Below the pieces are notes generated by a model. It did no database searches. It was given only the letters and a program-made list of their open reading frames with translations, and was not told the origin of the DNA. DNA of 12,941 nt from Chloroflexota bacterium (GTDB lineage: Bacteria; Chloroflexota; Limnocylindria; Limnocylindrales; CSP1-4), in assembly GCA_004298915.1 (NCBI GenBank), contig SCTE01000112.1, forward strand, positions 1-12,941, in the 5' to 3' direction. A program made the position numbers and the translations under genes. This document shows positions 1 to 6,581 of this stretch, one piece after another (the stretch's first letter is position 1; each line of letters starts with the position of its first letter).

Positions 1-1001
1 CCGAGCTGGGACAGCGTCGAATAGGCCAGGACGCGCTTGATGTCGGTCTGGGTCATGGCGATCGAGGCCGCGAGGAGCGCGGTGAAGATGCCGATCCCGG
101 CGACCACCACCATCGCCTCGGGGGCGCTGGCGAAGATCGGGTTGGCGCGAGCCACGAGGTACACGCCAGCGTTGACCATCGTCGCGGCATGGATCAGGGC
201 GGACACCGGCGTCGGGCCCTCCATCGCGTCCGGCAGCCAGACGTGGAGCGGGAACTGGGCGCTCTTGCCCATCGCGCCGGCGAACAGCAGGAGGGCGACG
301 ATGGCAACCGGGATCGGGAAGGGCGATCCGCACGACGCACCGGAGACGTCGAGGCACGGGTTGCCGCCCGTGAACGGGTGCGTCAGCGCCTGGATCGAAT
401 CGCGGATGTTCAACGTCCCGGTATTGACCCAGATGGCCATGATCCCGAGCGCGAAGCCGACGTCGCCGACGCGGTTGACGATGAACGCCTTCTTGCTGGC
501 GAGCGCCGCGGAGTTCTTGCGGTACCAGAACCCGATAAGCAGGTAGCTCGACAGGCCCACGAGCTCCCAGGCGACGAAGACCGTCAGCCAGCTGTCCCCG
601 AGGACCAGCAGGAGCATCGAGAACATGAACAGGTTCAGGTAGGCGAAGAACCGCCAGTAGCCCGGGTCGTGGCTCATGTACCCGATCGAGTAGACGTGCA
701 CGAGCAGGCCGATCGTCGTGACCACGATGAGCAGGCAGGCCGTCAGGTTATCGACGAAGAAGGCCGCCTCGATGTGGAAGGCGCCGGCTGGGATCCAGTC
801 CCACAGCTTGACCGTGTGGCCTTCCTCGCCGAACCCGCCAGTGAGGGCGGTGAACACGACGACCATCGCGATCACCCAGGCAAGGGCCACGGCGGCGACC
901 GGCACGATGTGGGCCTGCTTGCCGAGCCGCCGACCGACGGCGGCGGTGAACAGGAAGCCGACGATCGGAAGGATGGCGATGAGCGGGATCAGCGTGTCCA
1001 T
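1..1001 (-). CDS. nuoL: NADH-quinone oxidoreductase subunit L, proton-pumping membrane subunit (3' end cut by window edge)
   Basis: NuoL is one of the antiporter-like proton-pumping subunits of the complex I membrane arm. Translation from the ATG at 1001 gives 333 codons and runs off the left edge, so roughly half of a usual 600-660 residue NuoL is present. It contains the family core: YSIGYMSHDPGYWRFF, then VAWELVGLSSYLLIGFW with the conserved TM5 glutamate, then GKSAQFPLHVWLPDAMEGPT with the pumping lysine and PTPVSALIHAATMV with the conserved histidine; the visible part ends at VLAYSTLSQLG. The N-terminal region is hydrophobic throughout, as expected. The start lies two bases after the nuoK stop (TGA-GC-ATG), which implies translational coupling. 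NuoM and NuoN share the fold, but the position after nuoK, the HDPGYWRFF region and the WLPDAMEGPTPVSALIHAATMV form favour NuoL. Confidence 0.95.
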   Translation of the reverse strand, partial: MDTLIPLIAILPIVGFLFTAAVGRRLGKQAHIVPVAAVALAWVIAMVVVFTALTGGFGEEGHTVKLWDWIPAGAFHIEAAFFVDNLTACLLIVVTTIGLLVHVYSIGYMSHDPGYWRFFAYLNLFMFSMLLLVLGDSWLTVFVAWELVGLSSYLLIGFWYRKNSAALASKKAFIVNRVGDVGFALGIMAIWVNTGTLNIRDSIQALTHPFTGGNPCLDVSGASCGSPFPIPVAIVALLLFAGAMGKSAQFPLHVWLPDAMEGPTPVSALIHAATMVNAGVYLVARANPIFASAPEAMVVVAGIGIFTALLAASIAMTQTDIKRVLAYSTLSQL

Positions 1002-1003
1002 GC

Positions 1004-1321
1004 TCAGCGCCGCATCGCGTCGTACTCGTCGACCAGTGGCGTCTTCCGGTTGCGGTAGATCGCGATGATGATCGCGAGGCCTACCGTCGCCTCGGCCGCG
1101 GCGACCGCGATGACCATCAGGGCGATGATCGAGCCGTCCGCCTTGAGGTCCGGGATGAACGACCCGAACGCGACGATCGCGAGGTTGACGCCGTTGAGCA
1201 TCAGCTCGATCGACATCAGCATGCTGATCGCGTTGCGCCTGGCGAGGAACCCGAACGTCCCGATCGCGAACAGCGCGCCGGACAGCACGAGGTAGGCGTC
1301 GAGGGAGTTCGCGAGGCCCAT
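1004..1321 (-). CDS. nuoK: NADH-quinone oxidoreductase subunit K
   Basis: NuoK is a three-helix membrane subunit on the proton path between the quinone module and the pumps (MrpC-like). The product is 105 residues, close to the usual 100-105. Three hydrophobic segments lie at about residues 8-26, 32-54 and 65-90. Both conserved buried glutamates are visible: one in MSIELMLNGVN and one in AVAAAEATVGLAI. The start ATG shares one base with the nuoJ stop (TGATG), which fixes the start and indicates coupled translation. No promoter or ribosome site is seen in front of it. Nothing is unusual except the charged tail after RNRKTPL. The call is firm. Confidence 0.97.
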   Translation of the reverse strand: MGLANSLDAYLVLSGALFAIGTFGFLARRNAISMLMSIELMLNGVNLAIVAFGSFIPDLKADGSIIALMVIAVAAAEATVGLAIIIAIYRNRKTPLVDEYDAMRR

Positions 1322-1911
1322 CAGGCGGGGTCCTCGTCTTCTCGCTTGGCGATGAAGATGCCGCCGATCACCGCGGCGAGCAGCAGCACGCTCACGACCT
1401 CGAACGGCAGCACGTAGTCACGGAACAGGATCCGCGCCAGGGTGTCCGTGGCGAGGCGCAGGCGGGTCGATGCTTCGCCCCAGTCCGTGGCGCTCACGCC
1501 GAGCGCGATCAGGACGACGAGGATGATCGCCGCGACCGCCGCGGGCGCCGCCTGGGTCTGGAAGACGAGCTTCGCGGGCGCGGCCTTGGACTGCGTGAGC
1601 ATGATCGCGAACAAGATCAGGACGCTGATCGCGCCGATGTAGACGATGACCTGTGCCGCGGCCATGAGCGGGGCGCCGACCACGACGTAGATGCCGGCCA
1701 GCGCGAGGAACGCGACGATCATCGCCAGGCCGCAGCGGATGATGTCGCGCATCGTGACGACCATGAGGGCCGACACGAGCATCAGGGTCGCGAGGGCCGC
1801 GAACAGCGCATCGTCAACGGAACCGCCGCCGAACACGAAGATGAGCAGGGCCGGCGTGGTGACGACCGCACCGGCAACCGCGGCGCCCAGCAGGTACAGC
1901 CAGCCTCGCAT
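1321..1911 (-). CDS. nuoJ: NADH-quinone oxidoreductase subunit J
   Basis: NuoJ is a five-helix membrane subunit that helps form the central proton axis of complex I. From the ATG at 1911 (protein MRGWLYLLG) it is 196 residues, within the family range. The diagnostic segment is AGIYVVVGAPLMAAAQVIVY followed by IGAISVLILFAIML, matching the NuoJ TM3 region with its conserved tyrosine and the following QxxVYxGAxxVLxLFxIML helix. A last helix (EVVSVLLLAAVIGGIFIAK) precedes a short acidic tail. I chose the ATG 7 bases downstream of the preceding TAG; an in-frame start at 2007 would overlap the upstream gene by 89 bases and add a non-hydrophobic leader unlike NuoJ. No clear Shine-Dalgarno is present, so translation probably depends on coupling. 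It follows the split-nuoI block where a normal operon would have nuoI. Confidence 0.94.
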   Translation of the reverse strand: MRGWLYLLGAAVAGAVVTTPALLIFVFGGGSVDDALFAALATLMLVSALMVVTMRDIIRCGLAMIVAFLALAGIYVVVGAPLMAAAQVIVYIGAISVLILFAIMLTQSKAAPAKLVFQTQAAPAAVAAIILVVLIALGVSATDWGEASTRLRLATDTLARILFRDYVLPFEVVSVLLLAAVIGGIFIAKREDEDPA

Positions 1912-1918
1912 CGGTCGG

Positions 1919-4567
1919 CTACTTGTTGTGCGCGTGCGTGCCGCCCGCGCCACCGTGGTCGTGGCCATGCCCGCCGGCCATGAGCGCGGAGCCGTTCCCG
2001 TTGCCATTGCCGCCTGTTGCGGTGACCGACGCCGGGAGCATCGGGAGCAACTTCGCGCGATCGACGAACCGGCCTTCTTCCACGGCCCGCTGGAGCCAGT
2101 CGCGCTCGCGGCGGATGTACGTGACCTCGGTTTCGCGATCGATGGAGGCGAGCGCCATCAGGTCGATCGTCGGTTCCTCGCGGCTGGTATGGGCGAGCTC
2201 GAACTCGCCACCGTCGCGCAGGGCATCGTACGGGCAGGCATCGACGCAGATGCCGCACAGGATGCAGCGGCTCTCGTCCACCTCGTACTTCTGGAGTACG
2301 CGGGGCTTCGGCATGAGCGCACCGGTCGGGCACGTTTCCGCGCACCGGCCGCAAGACACGCACGGGGTGTCATTCAGGCTCATGTCGAGTGGCGTCGTGA
2401 CGAGGGTGTCGAAGCCGATCCGCATGAAGTCGTAGCAGGCGGCCCCCACGACCTCGGCGCAGACGTTGGCGCATCGCCCACAGTCGATGCAACGGGACGG
2501 CTCGCGGAGGATGAACGCGTGGCTGTCGTCCCGGATGTAGTCGTGGTTGATGCCGGTGAACCGGTTCTCGGTCACGCTCCGGTAGCCGGCGCCCTGGTTG
2601 TGCTGCGGCTCGAGTGTCTGGAGGGTCGTTCCGTACTCGATTCCGAGCCGGCGCAGGTCGCAGAACCCGATCGCCTCGCAGGTGCACTGGAGGCAGCGGC
2701 TGGATTCCGCCACGATCTCCGACGTCGAGTAGGGGATCTCGTATTCGACGTAGCTCTTGTTGCGTTCCTCGGCCTCGAGGGCCTTCATCCGGTAGCGCGG
2801 CTCCTTGACCTCGGCCGTGAACGGCACGATCGACAGGAACTCCGGCTGCGGCTCGGCGAGGGTCTGGCGGGTCTTGATCTCGGACAGGTCGTGGCCCCGG
2901 AGGTAGGCATCGGCGGCGTAGGCCGACCGCCGGCCCTCGGCGATCGCCTGGACGACGGTTGCGGCACCGATCCGGACGTCACCGGTGGCGAACACACCGC
3001 GCCGGGCGGTCTCGAACGTCACCGCGTCGGCCTGGAGCCGCTTGTTGCGGGTCGCCGTGGGTCCGGTGGATCCGGGTCCGATCCAGGTGAGGTCGGGGCC
3101 CTGGCCGATCGCCAGCAGGACCCGATCGCACGGGATCGTGAACTCGGTGCCCGGCGCTGGTTCGGGACGGCGTCGGCCGGAGGCGTCGGGCTCCCCGAGG
3201 GCCATCCGGATGAACTCCACGCCGGTGACGTTGCCCTGCTTGTCGGTCAGGACGCGGGTCGGGCCGGCCTGGAAGATGGCGATCACGCCCTCCTCGATGG
3301 CTTCGTGGACCTCGCCGGCTGCCGGCATGTCCTTCATGTCGCGGCGATAGACGAGGGTCACTTCCTTGGCGCCCTGGCGGATCGAGGTCCGGGTGCAGTC
3401 CATCGAGGTGAAGCCGCCGCCGATCACGACGACCCGCTTGCCGACGTGATCCGGGTAGGGCAGGCCGAGGGTCGCGGTGCGCAGGTATTCGAGGCCGTCG
3501 AGGACCTCGGCCGCGTCCTCGCCGGGCACGCCCAGCGTGTTGGTGTCGTAGCAGCCGATGGCCACGATGACCGCATCGAAGCCCTGGAACTGGAGGTCGT
3601 CCAGGGTGAAGTCGCGCCCGAGCCCCTGGTTGCAGACGATCTTGCCGCCGAGCCGGGTGACCGACTCGTACTCGGCCTCGAGGACCTCGACCTTCGGCAG
3701 GCGGTACTGCGGGATCCCGTAGCGGAGCATGCCGCCCGGGGCCGGGTCGCGCTCGAAGACCGTGACGTCGTGGCCGCTCAGGAGCAGGTAGTACGCGGCG
3801 GCCATGCCGGCCGGACCGGACCCGATGACGGCGGCCTTCCGGCCGGTCGATGGCTGGATCTCGAACGGGACCGGCGGGTCGATGCCGTCGTCGAGCATCT
3901 GCTTGATGACCTGGTCGCCGGCGTAACGATGGCTGTCCCGGATGGCGATGGCCTCGTCCACCTCGTCCCGCCGGCAGTGGTCCTCGCAGGGGGCGGGGCA
4001 GACCCGTCCGAGGACGGATGGGAACGGGATCGTGCGCTTGAACACGCGAGTCGATTCGCGCCAGTTGCCCTCGGCGTTCTGCTTGAGGAAGCCCGGGATG
4101 TCGATGTGGCTGGGGCACTTGTTCTGGCAGGGCGGCAGGCAGTAGGCGTTGTGGTCGGAGAAGATCAGCTCGAGGTTGGTCCGGCGAAGGCGACGGAGCT
4201 CCTCGGTCTGGGTCTGGACCTTCATGCCGTCGTCGCAGGTCCGCGAGCAGCTGATCGGCGGGTGCTCCTCGCCCTCGACCTCGACGACGCACATCCGACA
4301 GGCCCCGAAGCCCGGGAGCTTGGGTTCGTAGCACAGGGTCGGGATCTCGATCCCGTTGTCCCGGCAGACCTCGAGGATCGTCTGGCCCTCGAGGCCCTCG
4401 ACGATCCGCCCGTCCACCTCGATCCTGATGGCGGCCGTGGACTGGGGGCGCTGCGGGGACTGGGTCGTGAGCAGCCGCTCGGCCAGCGACTCGTCCTGGG
4501 GCACGATCGTGTCCAGGACGGCCGGCCTGTCCGGGCGAGACTCGGGGCGCGTGATCAGATCAGCCAA
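1919..4567 (-). CDS. Fusion: NuoG-type 2Fe-2S domain + GltD-type FAD/NAD(P) oxidoreductase + NuoG/hydrogenase-type 2x[4Fe-4S] + C-terminal half of NuoI
   Basis: This 882-residue cytoplasmic iron-sulfur flavoprotein sits in the nuoG/nuoI position. Seen: a plant-type 2Fe-2S motif with C79, C90, C93, C107; H139-C143-C147-C151, resembling the NuoG His-Cys3 site merged with the GltD cluster domain; GRVCPAPCEDHC (C190, C194, C198); FAD motif VIGSGPAGMAAAY (248-260); NAD(P) motif VIGGGFTSMDC (381-391) followed by VYRRD (406-410); FAD-tail motif GVFATGD (524-530); a CLQCTC site (625-636); C693/696/699/703 and C736/739/742/746, as in FdhA and FeFe-hydrogenase; then CILCGICVDACPYDAL (C768/771/774/778) with a following EFELA, as in the second half of NuoI. 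The tail has five histidines (867-879). The molybdopterin-like domain of NuoG is absent. The arginines after the second Rossmann strand suggest NADPH. The start is TTG, 10 bases after the nuoF-like stop; GTG at 4504 is an alternative. Confidence 0.88.
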   Translation of the reverse strand: MADLITRPESRPDRPAVLDTIVPQDESLAERLLTTQSPQRPQSTAAIRIEVDGRIVEGLEGQTILEVCRDNGIEIPTLCYEPKLPGFGACRMCVVEVEGEEHPPISCSRTCDDGMKVQTQTEELRRLRRTNLELIFSDHNAYCLPPCQNKCPSHIDIPGFLKQNAEGNWRESTRVFKRTIPFPSVLGRVCPAPCEDHCRRDEVDEAIAIRDSHRYAGDQVIKQMLDDGIDPPVPFEIQPSTGRKAAVIGSGPAGMAAAYYLLLSGHDVTVFERDPAPGGMLRYGIPQYRLPKVEVLEAEYESVTRLGGKIVCNQGLGRDFTLDDLQFQGFDAVIVAIGCYDTNTLGVPGEDAAEVLDGLEYLRTATLGLPYPDHVGKRVVVIGGGFTSMDCTRTSIRQGAKEVTLVYRRDMKDMPAAGEVHEAIEEGVIAIFQAGPTRVLTDKQGNVTGVEFIRMALGEPDASGRRRPEPAPGTEFTIPCDRVLLAIGQGPDLTWIGPGSTGPTATRNKRLQADAVTFETARRGVFATGDVRIGAATVVQAIAEGRRSAYAADAYLRGHDLSEIKTRQTLAEPQPEFLSIVPFTAEVKEPRYRMKALEAEERNKSYVEYEIPYSTSEIVAESSRCLQCTCEAIGFCDLRRLGIEYGTTLQTLEPQHNQGAGYRSVTENRFTGINHDYIRDDSHAFILREPSRCIDCGRCANVCAEVVGAACYDFMRIGFDTLVTTPLDMSLNDTPCVSCGRCAETCPTGALMPKPRVLQKYEVDESRCILCGICVDACPYDALRDGGEFELAHTSREEPTIDLMALASIDRETEVTYIRRERDWLQRAVEEGRFVDRAKLLPMLPASVTATGGNGNGNGSALMAGGHGHDHGGAGGTHAHNK

Positions 4568-4577
4568 AGTCGGGGCC

Positions 4578-5909
4578 TCAGTGCGTCGCGCCGGCTGTCA
4601 TCGCGATCGGATGACAGACGCCCGCGGGGCAGGAGCTGCGCTCGAGATGCTCGTCGAGTTCCGCTCGAAAGTATCGCATCCCGCTGACCAGCGGGAGTGT
4701 CGTCAGGCGCTCGTGGTCGCACAGGGCGGATCCGACGATGTCCGAGGCCAGGTCGGTCAGGAGATCGAGGTCGCCCGCGCGTGACGTCCCGAAGGCCAGG
4801 CGATCGCCGATCTCCGACAGCCGCCGCGTCCCGATCCGGCACGGGATCGTCTTGCCGCAGGCCTCGTCCGCGCAGTAGCGGGTCAGGACCCGGGCGAGAT
4901 CCACGATGCAGGCCCGGTCGTCCGCGACGATGACGGACCCGGAGCCGATGTGGGCGCCGGCGCTCTTGAGGGCATCGAACGTGTACGGGATGTCGAGCGC
5001 GTCAGGGGGCAGGATCCCACCCGACGGCCCGCCGACCAGCACGGCCTTCAGGGATCGCGCCCCACTCGGCGTGCCGGCCAGTCCGGCGACGTCGCGCAGC
5101 TTCGTGCCCATCGGGACCTCGGCGACGCCGGAGGCCTCGGGCCCGCGGACCTGGACGAGGATCGTCCCGGGGCACTCCGCCGCCCCGATCTTCGCGAAGG
5201 CCTCGGACCCGTTGACCACGATCCACGGGATCGCCGCGAGGGTCTGGACGTTGTGGACGACCGTCGGGAGGCCGCGCAGGCCGCGGGTCGCAGGATGGGG
5301 CGGGCGCTGCTCCGGCTGGCCGCGCTTGCCCTCGAGGGCCTTGAGCAGGATCGTCTCCTCGCCCAGCAGGTAGGCGCCCTGCACGGTCCGGACCGTCATG
5401 TCCAGGTGCCTGCCCGGCCCGAAGGCGTCGTTGCCGACGAGCCCGGCGTCCTGCGCGGCGGCCACCGCCGCCTCGAGGACCCGGATCGTGGTCGTCGCGT
5501 CGGCACGGACTGCGATGATCGCCTCGGCCGCGCCGATCGCGAAGGCGGTGATCGCGAGGCCCTCGATGACCGCGAACGGGTTGCGCTCCATGAGGATCCG
5601 ATCGGTCACCGACGAGGGGTCGGCCCCGTAGCCGTTGGCCACGACCACGCGGCTGCTCGCCTCGGTCGCGCTCGCCGAGCGCCACTTGTCGGCTGCCGGG
5701 TACCCCGCCCCGCCGCGGCCACGCAACCCAGATGCGCCGATCGCGGCGGTCGTGCCGGTCGCCCCGAGGTCCCGCATGACGAGGCGCAGGCCGGAGAAGG
5801 CGCCAGCGGTCATGGCGGCATCCAGATCGGTCGCGTCGGCCGGGGCGGTGCGCGGCAGGAGGATCGCCGGCCAGCCCTTCGGCGTCTTGAGGATCGTCGC
5901 GTCGGTCAT
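4578..5909 (-). CDS. nuoF: Divergent NuoF-like flavoprotein subunit with altered N3 cluster and nucleotide loop
   Basis: The 443-residue product is related to the FMN/NADH-binding subunit NuoF and to the HydB/HymB diaphorase subunits. Conserved parts: glycine-rich GASGLRGRGGAGYPAADKW (58-76), GAYLLGEETILLKALEGKRG (178-197), PPHPATRG, LPTVVHNVQTLA (214-225), and the SLBB-like region around VGGPSGG and GSGSVIVADD. Odd parts: the usual DE.EPG acidic nucleotide loop reads ANGYGADPSSVTDR (91-104), and the N3 motif usually written ESCGKCTPCR reads EACGKTIPCR, so C351, C357 and C397 remain but the second cysteine is T354. An extra C346 lies five residues upstream. The C-terminus SSCPAGVCHP resembles the hydrogenase/formate-dehydrogenase NuoF family, but no C-terminal ferredoxin domain follows. 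The ATG overlaps the upstream stop as ATGA, which fixes the start. It may be structural, bind another nucleotide, or act with the GltD-type protein downstream. Confidence 0.88.
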   Translation of the reverse strand: MTDATILKTPKGWPAILLPRTAPADATDLDAAMTAGAFSGLRLVMRDLGATGTTAAIGASGLRGRGGAGYPAADKWRSASATEASSRVVVANGYGADPSSVTDRILMERNPFAVIEGLAITAFAIGAAEAIIAVRADATTTIRVLEAAVAAAQDAGLVGNDAFGPGRHLDMTVRTVQGAYLLGEETILLKALEGKRGQPEQRPPHPATRGLRGLPTVVHNVQTLAAIPWIVVNGSEAFAKIGAAECPGTILVQVRGPEASGVAEVPMGTKLRDVAGLAGTPSGARSLKAVLVGGPSGGILPPDALDIPYTFDALKSAGAHIGSGSVIVADDRACIVDLARVLTRYCADEACGKTIPCRIGTRRLSEIGDRLAFGTSRAGDLDLLTDLASDIVGSALCDHERLTTLPLVSGMRYFRAELDEHLERSSCPAGVCHPIAMTAGATH

Positions 5910-6571
5910 GCGTCGCCGCCTGGGCGCCCGGTGAGGGAAGCGCCAAGACTCGCCAGGAACGCGGCCTCGTCGGGCCGTCGCTCGCTGATCGCCGTGGCCT
6001 GCGCCGTCACCGTCGGCGGCTCGAACCGGAGATGGCCGTAGAACGAGGCGGTGCCGTAGATCTGGGCGTACCAGGTGCCCGTGACCTGGCTGATTCGCTT
6101 GAGCGCGCCGACCGGCAGGTAGCCATAGTGGGCCTGGGTCGCCTCGAGGATCGGCAGCAGGTGGGCGGGATCGTGGTCGAACGTCTCGAGGATGTCGTCC
6201 ACGGGCCCGACATCGACGCCCTCGAAGTGGTCGTAGGCCGGGTCCGGCACGGTGCGACCGGAGCGCCGAAGGGCCGATTCCTCGCGTCGCTCGCCATACG
6301 TCTCGGCCGCGCCCCAGTGGACGTGGAACCGGCCCTTGGTGTCCATGCCGCCCATGTCGATGCATTCGATCGGGCAGGCCTGGGCGCACTGGAAGCAGGT
6401 CTCGCACTTCAGCGTGCCGTACTCGTCGTACAGCAGCTGGAGGCGGCCACGGAACTTCGGCGGGATGTCCGCCTGGACCTCGGGGTAGCGAATCGTGGCC
6501 TTCGGCTCGAAGAACCGACGCAGGGTCAGCGCCATCCCGCGAACGAGGCCGAGTCCCGGAACGAGGCTCAT
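5906..6571 (-). CDS. Fusion: N-terminal half of NuoI (single 4Fe-4S motif) + N-terminal helical half of NuoE, lacking the 2Fe-2S domain
   Basis: This 221-residue protein follows nuoH, exactly where nuoI is expected. Residues 12-50 (GMALTLRRFFEPKATIRYP, then PPKFRGRLQLL) match the membrane-contacting N-terminus of NuoI. One CxxCxxCxxxCP motif follows (C56, C59, C62, C66), with an additional C70. The second NuoI motif is absent. Residues about 124-182 (DDILETFDHDPAHLLPILEA, then HYGYLPVGALKRIS and IYGTASFYGHLRF) match the NuoE helical domain that precedes its thioredoxin-like fold. Translation ends about 40 residues later with no further cysteine, so all four N1a ligands of NuoE are gone. The start ATG is 10 bases after the nuoH stop and the end overlaps the next start as ATGA. 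A frameshift explanation is unlikely, because the reading frame is clean and the downstream gene is coupled to it. Confidence 0.88.
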   Translation of the reverse strand: MSLVPGLGLVRGMALTLRRFFEPKATIRYPEVQADIPPKFRGRLQLLYDEYGTLKCETCFQCAQACPIECIDMGGMDTKGRFHVHWGAAETYGERREESALRRSGRTVPDPAYDHFEGVDVGPVDDILETFDHDPAHLLPILEATQAHYGYLPVGALKRISQVTGTWYAQIYGTASFYGHLRFEPPTVTAQATAISERRPDEAAFLASLGASLTGRPGGDA

Positions 6572-6581
6572 CGAACGGACC

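Noticed and set aside
1050..1640. Frequent gatcgcga-type octamers, like the HIP1 repeats of cyanobacteria
   Set aside because: They fall in hydrophobic coding regions where alanine-isoleucine codons (GCG ATC) in high-GC DNA explain them; none are arranged as repeats.
1691..4687. A 998-codon open frame on the plus strand opposite the flavoprotein fusion
   Set aside because: It mirrors a gene with clear domains on the other strand. Its product is rich in Arg, Ala, Asp, Leu and Gly with no recognisable motif, and long antisense frames are common in high-GC DNA.
5910..6407. Upstream extension of the nuoF-like frame, which would merge it with the NuoI/NuoE region
   Set aside because: That stretch is arginine- and proline-rich and overlaps the well-supported NuoI/NuoE fusion in another frame; the ATGA overlap gives a natural start.
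5906..6571. Split nuoI as a sequencing frameshift or assembly artefact
   Set aside because: The two halves are about 3.5 kb apart, each fused in frame to other domains, with tightly coupled junctions between all the genes in between, which an indel error cannot produce.
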